From contig JALENW010000024.1 of NCBI GenBank assembly GCA_022766365.1, positions 62,001 to 126,000 of the forward strand: a stretch of DNA of 64,000 bases, written 5' to 3'. The notes under the pieces are model-generated. The model did no database searches, had not been told where the DNA came from, and worked only from the letters and a program-made list of their open reading frames with translations. Source of the DNA: Clostridiales bacterium (GTDB lineage: Bacteria > Bacillota > Clostridia > Peptostreptococcales > Anaerovoracaceae). Both the position numbers and the translations under genes were made by a program. Positions 17,918 through 25,774 of the stretch are shown here, in pieces; position 1 is the first letter of the stretch; each line of letters starts with the position of its first letter.

Positions 17918-18178
17918 ATGGCAAGTAAAAAGGGAGTAGGAAGCTCTAAGAACGGTCGAGATTCCGAGTCGAAACGTTTAGGCGTTAAGACCGGTGATGG
18001 TCAGTTTGTTAGTGCTGGTAGCATTCTTGTGAGACAGAGAGGAACTAAACTTCATCCCGGTAACAACGTAGGCAAAGGCGGAGACGACACTTTGTTTGCG
18101 ACAATAGATGGAAACGTTAAGTTTGAACGTAAGGGTAAAACCAAGAAGCAGGTTAGCGTATATCCAAAAGAAGCATAA
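17918..18178 (+). CDS. rpmA: 50S ribosomal protein L27 (no N-terminal prosequence)
   Basis: 86 residues starting [21 protein letters not shown]27's N-terminus reaches the peptidyl-transferase centre. Most Firmicute L27s begin with a 9-residue extension ending FF that the protease Prp removes; here the ATG directly encodes the mature-type end and is preceded by AAGGAGGTG at the right distance. The Prp gene, normally between rplU and rpmA, is also missing, so the two observations agree. Terminator follows within 10 bases. Confidence 0.97.
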   Translation: MASKKGVGSSKNGRDSESKRLGVKTGDGQFVSAGSILVRQRGTKLHPGNNVGKGGDDTLFATIDGNVKFERKGKTKKQVSVYPKEA

Positions 18179-18186
18179 GAATGCAC

Positions 18187-18211
18187 AAGGGTCCTCTTTA
18201 GGATCCTTTTT
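18187..18211 (+). terminator. rho-independent terminator after rpmA
   Basis: AAGGGTCC (18187-18194), 6-nt loop, GGATCCTT (18201-18208) and T-run to 18211. It ends only 18 bases before obg. Confidence 0.88.
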
Positions 18212-18228
18212 AATTGATTGGAGACTTA

Positions 18229-19521
18229 ATGTTTATAGATAGAGCAAAGATTCATATAATCTCCGGTAAAGGAGGAGACGGTGCCGTTTCTTTTCGAAGA
18301 GAGCCATTTGTACCTGAAGGAGGACCTGATGGTGGAGATGGAGGTAACGGAGGAAATGTGATATTTCAGGCTGACAGAAACTACCGAACACTGATGGATT
18401 TCAGATACAAGACAAAGTATAAAGCCGAAAATGGTCAAGATGGAATGAAAAAGAAGAAGTTTGGTAAAAAAGGTGAGGATCTTATCATTAAAGTCCCTGT
18501 CGGTACAGAAATTATCGAAGCTGAAAGCGGAAAACTCATGGTTGACCTTGTGGAAGATGGTCAATCATTCATAGCTGCAAAAGGCGGCCGTGGTGGTAAA
18601 GGTAATGACAAATATAAAAATTCTGTCAGGCAGGCTCCTAACTTTGCTCAAGCCGGTGGATTTTCAGTGGAGAGAGATGTAATACTGAAGCTGAAAGTTT
18701 TGGCTGATGTGGGATTGGTAGGATTTCCAAACGTTGGGAAATCAAGTTTTTTGGCTGTAACCACCTCTGCTAAGCCAAAAATTGAAAACTATCACTTTAC
18801 CACAATCGCACCAAACCTTGGTGTTGTAGAAGTTCATGACAGAAGTTTTGTACTGGCAGATATAGCAGGAATTATCGAGGGTGCACATAAGGGAATAGGC
18901 CTTGGTCTTAGATTCCTCAAACACATTGAAAGGACCAAGGTTCTGATTCATGTAGTAGATGTTTCCGGAAGTGAAGGAAGGAATCCTATTGACGATTTTG
19001 ATAAAATTAACAGAGAATTGGAGTTGTATAATAAGCAAGTTGGGAATAAACCGCAGATTGTCTGTGCCAATAAGATTGATTTGATAGGTGAAGATTCAGA
19101 GCAATATAGGGAATTCAAGACCTATGTTAATAGTAAAGGAATAGAAGTTTTTCCAACTTCTGCACCTTTAAAGATTGGAATAAAATCAGTATTGGATGCG
19201 ACTTTAAAGCTTCTGGATGAAGCTATTCAAAATCCGCAGCCTGAACCTGAAATAGATTATTTCGACATGTCAGTAGATGATAAGGATCCTGACTTTAAAA
19301 ATATCTACGCAAGAAAAGAAGGTAATAAATTTGTTTTGGAGGGCAAGCAGCTTAAAAAGATATTTGCTTCCACGAATTTCAACGATTTAGGTTCACTCAG
19401 ATATTTATATAAATATATAGAAAAGAGCGGAGCTATGGATGAATTGATTGCTATGGGTCTGGAAGAAGGAGATACAATCAAACTTTTTGATTATGAGTTT
19501 GAATATTATGATGAGTATTAG
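18229..19521 (+). CDS. obg: GTPase Obg/CgtA
   Basis: 430 residues from ATG 18229 (MFIDRAKIHIISGKGG), chosen over an in-frame codon at 18214 because GGAG at 18220-18223 fits. Glycine-rich Obg domain (1 to about 158, with GGPDGGDGGNGG), G domain with Walker A GFPNVGKSS from residue 165, DIAGIIEGA and NKID, and a C-terminal OCT domain. Obg binds the 50S subunit and links ribosome assembly to ppGpp and growth. It follows rpmA as in most bacteria, but after a terminator, so some readthrough or an unseen promoter must drive it. Confidence 0.96.
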   Translation: MFIDRAKIHIISGKGGDGAVSFRREPFVPEGGPDGGDGGNGGNVIFQADRNYRTLMDFRYKTKYKAENGQDGMKKKKFGKKGEDLIIKVPVGTEIIEAESGKLMVDLVEDGQSFIAAKGGRGGKGNDKYKNSVRQAPNFAQAGGFSVERDVILKLKVLADVGLVGFPNVGKSSFLAVTTSAKPKIENYHFTTIAPNLGVVEVHDRSFVLADIAGIIEGAHKGIGLGLRFLKHIERTKVLIHVVDVSGSEGRNPIDDFDKINRELELYNKQVGNKPQIVCANKIDLIGEDSEQYREFKTYVNSKGIEVFPTSAPLKIGIKSVLDATLKLLDEAIQNPQPEPEIDYFDMSVDDKDPDFKNIYARKEGNKFVLEGKQLKKIFASTNFNDLGSLRYLYKYIEKSGAMDELIAMGLEEGDTIKLFDYEFEYYDEY

Positions 19522-19528
19522 GAATGCT

Positions 19529-21391
19529 ATGAAGAAAAAGCCGGATATTACCCATTTTTTGAATAAGGTAGATAAACCTGCCAGATATATAGGAGGAGAG
19601 AAAAATTCAATAGTTAAAAATCCTGATGAACAGGATATAGTATTTGGCTTTGCATTTCCTGACATTTACGAGATTGGGATGTCATATGTGGGTATGCAGA
19701 TTCTATACAATATTGTAAATGATAGAGAAGGAATTTCATGTGAAAGAATCTTTGCTCCAGGAACGGACATGGAAGAGTTGATGAGAAATGAAGATTTTCC
19801 ATTATTCACTCTTGAGAATAAGATTCCACTGACAGACCTTGATGTATTGGGATTTACTCTTCAATATGAGATGTCATTCACTAATATTCTTAATATGCTT
19901 GAGCTTGGAGGAATACCTCTTAAGTCCAAAGAGAGAGATGAAACTTATCCCCTTATTATAGCAGGAGGACCTTGTGCGTTTAACCCTGAACCACTGGCGG
20001 ATTTTATAGACATTTTTGTCATCGGTGATGGAGAAGAATCTCTTGTCTGTGTTTTGGATGAATACAGAAAATACAAAAAAAACGGTGATTCTAAGGAAGC
20101 TTTTCTCCAATTTGCCTCAAAGTCATCGGGACTTGGACTTTATGTGCCGAAATTTTATAATGAGCTTTACAAGGAAGACGGAACGATTAAATCTTATGAG
20201 AAGACTTATAATGAGGCTAATGACATAATAGAAAAAGCAATGATACAGGATCTTGATAGTCAAGACTTCCCAATGAATCCTATCGTTCCTTTGATTGAGA
20301 CAGTGCATGATAGAGCAGTAGTGGAAACCTTTAGAGGATGCACCAGAGGATGCAGATTCTGTCAGGCGGGAATCATATACAGGCCTATACGAGAACGAGC
20401 AAAAGATACGATAATTAATATATCAAAAAATCAGCTAAAAAGTACAGGACACGATGAATTATCTATCCTATCTCTTTCAACAAGTGATTACAGCCAGTTT
20501 GAGCCTCTTGCAACAGAACTGATGGACTATTGCAAGAAAGAAAACGTATCTCTTTCCCTGCCATCTCTGAGACTTGATACCTTTTCCTTCAATGTTTTAG
20601 AGCAAATTCAAGGATATAAGAAAAGCGGCCTAACTTTTGCTCCGGAAGCAGGTACCCAAAGATTAAGAGATGTTATAAATAAAGGGATTACTGAGGACGA
20701 TATTTTTGATGCAGTTTCCCAGGCCATTGAACTCGGATGGAGGAGTGTGAAGCTTTACTTTATGATAGGACTCCCAACTGAAACCTATGATGATCTCGAC
20801 GGTATAGCCGATATAGCACGCAAAATTATGGAAATTCATAGAGATAGCAGTATGGGAGGCAGATTCAACATTACTGTCAGTGTTTCCAATTTTGTTCCCA
20901 AGGCACACACTCCGTTTCAATGGGCAGGACAGAATACAATTGACAATTTCAGAGATAAACACCGCTATCTTAAGGATAAGCTCAGGATTAAGGGAGTTAA
21001 ATTCAACTATCATGATGATGGAGTTTCAGTCATTGAAGGAATACTGGCAAGAGGGGACAGACGAGTTGGAGAGCTCCTCTTGGAAGCACACAAGCTTGGT
21101 TGTAAATTCGATGGATGGAGCGAACACTTCTCTAAAGAAAAATGGGATAAGGCTGCTGTAAATGCAGGAATTGATGGTGCTTTTTTTGCGCAAAGGCCCA
21201 GATATGAAGATGAAATTTTGCCATGGGATAAAATTGACAGCGGTGTAACAAAAGAATTTCTTCGTAAGGAGTGGGAACGAGCTCAAGAGTGCCTCATAAC
21301 TCACGACTGCAGATATGGTTGTGTCGGCTGTGGCGTAAACAGAAAAGTTGAATGTAAATGGGGAGGAATATATGCCAAAGATGATAACTGA
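19529..21391 (+). CDS. B12-binding-domain radical SAM protein, TIGR03960-like
   Basis: 620 residues from ATG 19529, preceded by AGGA at the obg stop; in-frame ATGs at 19508 and 19511 are alternatives. N-terminal cobalamin-binding-like region (VFGFAFPDIYEIGMSYVGMQ), then a radical-SAM core with the cluster motif RGCTRGCRFC and SLPSLRLDTF. A cysteine-rich tail (about residues 595-613: CLITHDCRYGCVGCGVNRK) may bind metal. The family is always paired with a DUF2344 gene and usually lies beside rng and rplU; substrate unknown. Here it follows rpmA–obg, so the neighbourhood is kept but rng is missing. Confidence 0.85.
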   Translation: MKKKPDITHFLNKVDKPARYIGGEKNSIVKNPDEQDIVFGFAFPDIYEIGMSYVGMQILYNIVNDREGISCERIFAPGTDMEELMRNEDFPLFTLENKIPLTDLDVLGFTLQYEMSFTNILNMLELGGIPLKSKERDETYPLIIAGGPCAFNPEPLADFIDIFVIGDGEESLVCVLDEYRKYKKNGDSKEAFLQFASKSSGLGLYVPKFYNELYKEDGTIKSYEKTYNEANDIIEKAMIQDLDSQDFPMNPIVPLIETVHDRAVVETFRGCTRGCRFCQAGIIYRPIRERAKDTIINISKNQLKSTGHDELSILSLSTSDYSQFEPLATELMDYCKKENVSLSLPSLRLDTFSFNVLEQIQGYKKSGLTFAPEAGTQRLRDVINKGITEDDIFDAVSQAIELGWRSVKLYFMIGLPTETYDDLDGIADIARKIMEIHRDSSMGGRFNITVSVSNFVPKAHTPFQWAGQNTIDNFRDKHRYLKDKLRIKGVKFNYHDDGVSVIEGILARGDRRVGELLLEAHKLGCKFDGWSEHFSKEKWDKAAVNAGIDGAFFAQRPRYEDEILPWDKIDSGVTKEFLRKEWERAQECLITHDCRYGCVGCGVNRKVECKWGGIYAKDDN

Positions 21392-22091
21392 TTCGGGCAA
21401 AGCCAACCGATACGTTTTTACTTTCAAAAAATTTGATTTAATGATATATATTTCCCACTTAGATCTTCAAAGATTATTTAGAAGAACTCTGAAAAGTGCC
21501 GGGTATAAAATAGCCTACTCTCATGGTTTTAACCCTCATCCGAAGATTTCTCTTGCTCAACCGCTTTCTCTGGGTTACACAGGTATGAGAGAGTTTATGG
21601 AAGTAGAACTTATGTCAGATGACAATCCCGAATTGGTAAAAAAATCTCTAAATGAAAATTTGCCCAAGGGAATCGAGGTGACGTCAGCCGGTCTTATGCA
21701 TGATAGTATAAAAAGTCTTTCCGCATCTACCTGTGCTGCGGTATATAAAATTGTATCTTCAAAAGAATTCCCTCGTATATCACAGAATGTCGTGGATGAT
21801 TTTCTGTCACAGGAAAAGATTTATGGCCTACGAAGGCATAAGAAGACAAAAAAGATGGTAGAGACTGAAATTAAAGATAAGATACATTGGATGAGGTTGA
21901 GAGATGGAAACATTCTTGAATTTCAAGTGGATTGCGGCAGTAATTCCAACTTGAATCCGGAAGTACTTTTGAACTCTTTTTTTAAATTCTGCAATCTGTC
22001 TCATGATGAATCGATAATTCAAACTTTAAAGATATTTAGAATGAAAATAATTCTCGAAGATAGAGTTGACAAATCCATAATTTTACAGTAA
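21372..22091 (+). CDS. DUF2344 (TIGR03936) radical-SAM-associated protein
   Basis: 239 residues from ATG 21372 with GGGAGG upstream; an in-frame GTG at 21348 is a less likely start. It overlaps the end of the radical-SAM gene by 20 bases. The N-terminal signature FDLMIYISHLDLQRLFRRTL and SHGFNPHPKISLAQPLSLG are characteristic of DUF2344. No catalytic function is established; constant pairing suggests a partner subunit or substrate-presenting protein for the TIGR03960 enzyme, possibly in RNA or ribosome modification given the ribosomal gene neighbours (inference). Confidence 0.85.
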   Translation: MPKMITDSGKANRYVFTFKKFDLMIYISHLDLQRLFRRTLKSAGYKIAYSHGFNPHPKISLAQPLSLGYTGMREFMEVELMSDDNPELVKKSLNENLPKGIEVTSAGLMHDSIKSLSASTCAAVYKIVSSKEFPRISQNVVDDFLSQEKIYGLRRHKKTKKMVETEIKDKIHWMRLRDGNILEFQVDCGSNSNLNPEVLLNSFFKFCNLSHDESIIQTLKIFRMKIILEDRVDKSIILQ

Positions 22092-22094
22092 AAT
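22066..22094 (+). promoter_or_regulatory. sigma-A promoter for comEA
   Basis: TTGACA (22066-22071), 17-bp spacer, TAAAAT (22089-22094), within the end of the DUF2344 gene. Confidence 0.7.
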
Positions 22095-22119
22095 AATGTA
22101 AAAAACAGGTGGTGATCAC

Positions 22120-22851
22120 ATGAAATCGATTGTTCGAAAAATCAGTTTCTTTTGGGAAGATTACAGTGGATATATTAAAGCAGTTGCAATTATCTTGTTG
22201 ATAGGTGTAGCTGCTTTTCTATTTTTTATCAATGGGGATAAAGATGACAGTTTGAAGATTTCCAAAGATATTAAAGGCGTTACCGGATCTGACGACTATC
22301 TTAATAAAGAGAGACAGAATGAAGAAAAAGATTCGAATGGTAAAATAAAAGATAAATCGAAAAAAGGATTTAATAAATTAAAAAATGGGAATAAGATAAG
22401 CAATACAGAAGATTTAGAAGAAAAAAGTTTAATGTATGTTGATATTGAAGGCGAAGTTCTCAGGCCCGGCGTATATAAAATTAATGATGGAGACAGAGTT
22501 TTCCAAGTGATAGCTCAAGCCGGTGGTCTTACTGAAGAAGCAGATCTTAATACTATTAATAAGGCAGAAGTTGTTACCGATGGTCAGAAGATACATATAT
22601 ACAAGAAGGGTGAAGTGGCTGATTGTGGAAAAGGAGGAAGTTCCGCAGGAGAATATGGAGGCAAGATAAATATAAATCAGGCTGATGAGTCTAAGCTTCA
22701 GGATATTCCGGGTGTGGGTCCGTCAATGGCTTCAAGAATCGTTGAGTACAGAAAGACAAACGGCCGGTTTAATACCATAGATGATTTAAAGAATGTCAGT
22801 GGAATAGGTGATAAACGCTTTGAAAGTATGAAAGATATGGTAACCATTTAA
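22120..22851 (+). CDS. comEA: ComEA-like helix-hairpin-helix DNA-binding protein
   Basis: 243 residues. One N-terminal membrane anchor (about residues 18-38), a charged linker, an SLBB domain (about 104-165, VDIEGEVLRPGVYKINDGD), then tandem helix-hairpin-helix motifs (about 185-243, with INQADESKLQDIPGVGPSMA). ComEA is the surface double-stranded-DNA receptor of competence; the TM–SLBB–HhH order is the Gram-positive form. Ribosome site AGGTGGTG. comEC and comEB are not adjacent, so only the receptor can be placed here. Confidence 0.93.
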   Translation: MKSIVRKISFFWEDYSGYIKAVAIILLIGVAAFLFFINGDKDDSLKISKDIKGVTGSDDYLNKERQNEEKDSNGKIKDKSKKGFNKLKNGNKISNTEDLEEKSLMYVDIEGEVLRPGVYKINDGDRVFQVIAQAGGLTEEADLNTINKAEVVTDGQKIHIYKKGEVADCGKGGSSAGEYGGKININQADESKLQDIPGVGPSMASRIVEYRKTNGRFNTIDDLKNVSGIGDKRFESMKDMVTI

Positions 22852-22856
22852 TCCGC

Positions 22857-22929
22857 TTCATAGGTATCAGAGTGATACAGTTGATATTGCATATGTGGTG
22901 AAGATGTATTAATACATTAGTCCTATGAA
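22857..22929 (+). ncRNA. cloverleaf-like fold of unknown function
   Basis: TTCATAGG (22857-22864) and CCTATGAA (22922-22929) form an outer stem. Inside it are GTATCA/TGATAC (22864-22878), ATAT/ATAT around 22884-22894 and the 14-bp palindrome ATGTATTAATACAT (22904-22917). It lacks the GG of a D loop and a T-loop motif, so it is not a normal tRNA. It may be a structured 3' UTR of comEA or part of the leader upstream of the next gene. Confidence 0.3.
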
Positions 22930-22967
22930 AAAAATGATTTGATGAGCGTAGTGGCTCTTGAAGTGTA

Positions 22968-22997
22968 TTGCAAGCTTGTTTTTGATGTCAGTATAAT
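22968..22997 (+). promoter_or_regulatory. sigma-A promoter for the Spo0A-like gene
   Basis: TTGCAA (22968-22973), 18-bp spacer, TATAAT (22992-22997). Confidence 0.6.
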
Positions 22998-23050
22998 ACT
23001 TTCAACACATTAGAAATTATTACTGACATAAGGTAAACCATGGAGATGAA

Positions 23051-23848
23051 ATGATTACAAAAATTGGTTTAGCTATATACGATTCATCGTTATATAGCGA
23101 TCTTGTGGATCATTTCTCAAAGCACTCTGACAGATATGACCTGCCGGTTAAATTGAGAAGTGGTAAAGACTGCATGGCAAAGCTCGAGGAAACAAAACTT
23201 GACATTCTCATTATTGAAGCTGTGTTACCAAATGTAAACGGAACAGAAATTGCCAGAACTTTTTATTTCAGAAATAATCTGAAGGATTCCCCCGGAATAA
23301 TTCTTATTTCATCTATTCAGGCATTTGATGTGTTTCTTGAACACATGGATATGGGTAGGATATCATATCTGCTTAAGCCTGTTAATGTTGAATTTCTTGA
23401 TAGAGAGATCGATAGAATTCAGAGCTATCGTTTGGGCGATTTTTCGGAAAGTGAAAGGATACTTATCCATTCCATCGAAAACAGTTCCGATAAAACGTCT
23501 AAATACGCTTATACGGAAAAACTTGTGACAAATATTCTTAATGATTTTGGAATAAATCAAAGATATAAAGGTGCTATTTACCTGAGACATGCTATACTAT
23601 TAAGTGTGTTTGAAATAGGAAGATATGACTACCTGCTGAAGGAAATAATAATTGACTTATCAGGTCGCTACAACCGACCTATTGGGTCTATCAGTTCTCT
23701 GATAAGCAAGACTGTATCAATGGCTAAGTTTAAAAACAGAAAGTTTAGCAAATTGATATTTAACGGGTATGATTTAAATAAAAATATGACCCCAAAGGAA
23801 TTTATATTTAGAATTTCCGACTTCGTCAGACTGTCTATCAACAATTAG
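23051..23848 (+). CDS. degenerate Spo0A-like response regulator (Glu at the phospho-site)
   Basis: 265 residues, the length of Spo0A. Residues 1 to about 125 form a receiver domain; the conserved lysine (K109 in YLLKPVN) and Ser87/88 are kept, but the phosphoacceptor aspartate is replaced by Glu56 (DILIIEAVLPNVNG) and only one of the two acidic-pocket residues remains (Y10-D11). Residues about 155-265 match the Spo0A C-terminal DNA-binding domain in layout (VTNILNDFGINQRYKGAIYL, RYNRPIGSISSLISK, MTPKEFIFRISDF), though diverged. Glu often mimics the phosphorylated state, so the protein may be active without a kinase. It could be the lineage's remnant Spo0A or a paralogue. ATG 23051 follows GGAGATGA. 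DUF896 gene lies 17 bases downstream. Confidence 0.75.
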   Translation: MITKIGLAIYDSSLYSDLVDHFSKHSDRYDLPVKLRSGKDCMAKLEETKLDILIIEAVLPNVNGTEIARTFYFRNNLKDSPGIILISSIQAFDVFLEHMDMGRISYLLKPVNVEFLDREIDRIQSYRLGDFSESERILIHSIENSSDKTSKYAYTEKLVTNILNDFGINQRYKGAIYLRHAILLSVFEIGRYDYLLKEIIIDLSGRYNRPIGSISSLISKTVSMAKFKNRKFSKLIFNGYDLNKNMTPKEFIFRISDFVRLSINN

Positions 23849-23865
23849 AGTGTACGGAGAAAGAC

Positions 23866-24075
23866 ATGAAAGAGAGTAAAACAAAGAACAAAGATAATAA
23901 ATTCGTTCGTATCACTGAGGAGGAAATCTTGAGGATTAATCAACTTGCAAGGAAGGCCAAATCATCCTCCGGACTAACCGGCGCAGAAGAAAAAGAACAG
24001 AAGATTTTAAGGCGTAAATATATCGACTCATTCAAAGCTAACCTGAAAAATCACTTGGATATGATTAAAAAATAA
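23866..24075 (+). CDS. DUF896 (YnzC family) small protein
   Basis: 69 residues, highly charged and helical. ITEEEILRINQLARKAKSS, GLTGAEEKEQKILRRKYID and the final DMIKK match DUF896. In B. subtilis, ynzC is the last gene of the SOS operon yneA–yneB–ynzC; here it is separated from yneA by 21 kb and follows the Spo0A-like gene. Function unknown. Ribosome site ACGGAG. Confidence 0.88.
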   Translation: MKESKTKNKDNKFVRITEEEILRINQLARKAKSSSGLTGAEEKEQKILRRKYIDSFKANLKNHLDMIKK

Positions 24076-24080
24076 ATTAA

Positions 24081-24127
24081 ATGCTCGTTTAACTTCTAAG
24101 TATTTTGGTATAAGTTAGTTAGAGCAT
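24081..24127. repeat. interrupted inverted repeat before nifS
   Basis: ATGCTC (24081-24086) and TAACTT (24090-24095) pair with AAGTTA (24112-24117) and GAGCAT (24122-24127). It lies in the 71-base gap before the nifS operon, has no T-tract, and could be an operator or leader hairpin. Confidence 0.4.
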
Positions 24128-24146
24128 ATAAAGAAGGAGTGAGTAT

Positions 24147-25325
24147 ATGAGACAGGTATATTTAGATTATTCAGCAACGACTCCTGTCAAAGACGAAGTG
24201 TTGCAGGAAATGATACCGTATTTTACGGAAAACTATGGGAATCCATCAAGCCTATATTCGGGTGGATTAAACTCGAAGGCTGCAATAGATAAAGCCAGGA
24301 AGCAATTAGCAGATTTAATTAATGCAGATCCTTCGGAAATTTTCTTCACAGGATCGGGAACTGAGGCAGATAATTGGGCCCTTGAAGGAATGGCTGATGC
24401 CATGAGAAAAAAAGGAAAGGGTAACCATATCATAACGACTAAAATTGAACATCATGCTATTCTTCATACATGTGAGTACCTGGCAGCTCATGGCTTTGAA
24501 GTTACTTATCTGGGAGTTGACTCTGACGGCAGAGTTAACCCGAAGGATTTGGAAGATGCAATAACTGATAAGACGATACTGATATCCATAATGCTTGTTA
24601 ATAACGAGGTGGGAACGGTTCAGGATATCAGGGAGATGGTAGGAATTGCCAAGAGATATAAGATTCCGTTTCACACAGATGGGGTACAGGCCCTCGGGAA
24701 TGTTCCCATCGACGTAAAAGCTCTGGGGGTTGATTTTCTCTCAATGTCAGCGCATAAGATCTATGGCCCAAAGGGTATGGGTGCCCTCTATATCAGAAAA
24801 GGAATGAGACCGACCAACTTTATCCATGGTGGTGCTCAGGAAATGGGAAGGCGTGCCGGAACTGAAAACCTTCCGGGTATTGTGGGTTTCGGAAAAGCAG
24901 CTGAGATAGCAAAGAGAGATTTTGACAAGCACGTTAAGCATTCTTCTGAAGTCAGAGATTACCTCCTCGAGAGAATCAAAGATGAGATTCCTGATGTTGA
25001 AATAAACGGAACTATGAAGCAAAGACATCCGGGCAATCTCAATGTTACTTTTGACTTCATTGAGGGCGAGTCATTGCTGATTCTCCTGGACATGAAGGGT
25101 ATCTCTGTATCAACAGGGTCTGCTTGTTCTTCCAAGTCACTGAAGCCGTCCCATGTGCTTGATGCTATGGGCGTACCATGGGAGAAGATTCACGGTACTG
25201 TCAGGATGACGGTTGGTGATTTTACATCGAAAGAAGATGTTGACTATGTAGTTGACGAATTGAAAAATATCGTAATCAGATTGAGGGAGATATCTCCTAT
25301 TAACGAAGAAAAGGGGTGGAATTGA
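24147..25325 (+). CDS. nifS: cysteine desulfurase NifS/IscS
   Basis: 392 residues. This pyridoxal-phosphate enzyme removes sulfur from cysteine as an enzyme-bound persulfide for Fe-S clusters and tRNA thiolation. The PLP lysine is K204 in SAHKIYGPKG, and the persulfide cysteine is C327 in STGSACSSKS. Length and motifs fit the NifS-like group I enzymes. Strong AAGGAG site. First gene of nifS–nifU–mnmA; no IscR regulator gene is next to it. Confidence 0.96.
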   Translation: MRQVYLDYSATTPVKDEVLQEMIPYFTENYGNPSSLYSGGLNSKAAIDKARKQLADLINADPSEIFFTGSGTEADNWALEGMADAMRKKGKGNHIITTKIEHHAILHTCEYLAAHGFEVTYLGVDSDGRVNPKDLEDAITDKTILISIMLVNNEVGTVQDIREMVGIAKRYKIPFHTDGVQALGNVPIDVKALGVDFLSMSAHKIYGPKGMGALYIRKGMRPTNFIHGGAQEMGRRAGTENLPGIVGFGKAAEIAKRDFDKHVKHSSEVRDYLLERIKDEIPDVEINGTMKQRHPGNLNVTFDFIEGESLLILLDMKGISVSTGSACSSKSLKPSHVLDAMGVPWEKIHGTVRMTVGDFTSKEDVDYVVDELKNIVIRLREISPINEEKGWN

Positions 25326-25774
25326 TGGCTCTATATAATGATAAAGTAATGGACAATTTTTTGAATCCTAAGAATGTAGGAGAGATTGAAAATCCGGACG
25401 GGACCGGGGTTTATGGCAGTCCCGTTTGCGGTGATATGATGCAGATACAGATTAAGGTTGAAGATGATATAATCAAAGATGCAAAATTCAAGACCTTCGG
25501 ATGTGGATCTGCTATAGCCTCTTCCAGTATGGCAACTTCAATGATAATCGGCAAGTCCATAGATGAGGCACTTGAGATTACAAATAAACAGATAGTAGAC
25601 GAGCTTGGAGGTCTTCCTCCTGTTAAGATTCATTGCTCCGTTTTGGCAGACCATGCAATCAAATCAGCTATTTATGATTATGCTCAGAAAAACGGCAAGA
25701 CATATAAGGGACTGGAGGGATTTGACCCGGATGCGGACGACGACGATGATCACCACGACATTAGTAAAGAATAA
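25325..25774 (+). CDS. nifU: Fe-S cluster scaffold NifU/IscU
   Basis: 149 residues from ATG 25325, overlapping the nifS stop by one base; GGGGTGG is the ribosome site. The three scaffold cysteines (C35, C60, C104) and the Asp after the first (D37) are present. It assembles [2Fe-2S]/[4Fe-4S] clusters with sulfur from NifS. The last 20 residues form an unusual acidic/His tail (DPDADDDDDHHD), encoded partly over the start of mnmA. Confidence 0.94.
   Translation: MALYNDKVMDNFLNPKNVGEIENPDGTGVYGSPVCGDMMQIQIKVEDDIIKDAKFKTFGCGSAIASSSMATSMIIGKSIDEALEITNKQIVDELGGLPPVKIHCSVLADHAIKSAIYDYAQKNGKTYKGLEGFDPDADDDDDHHDISKE

Noticed and set aside
18214..18228. Longer obg start
   Set aside because: The Obg family begins MFIDRAKI; the ribosome site fits 18229.
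22857..22929. tRNA gene
   Set aside because: The fold is cloverleaf-like but lacks the D-loop GG, the T-loop GTTCRA and a normal anticodon arm.
23866..24075. LexA control of the DUF896 gene, as for ynzC in B. subtilis
   Set aside because: No GAAC-N4-GTTC site was seen near 23.0-23.9 kb.
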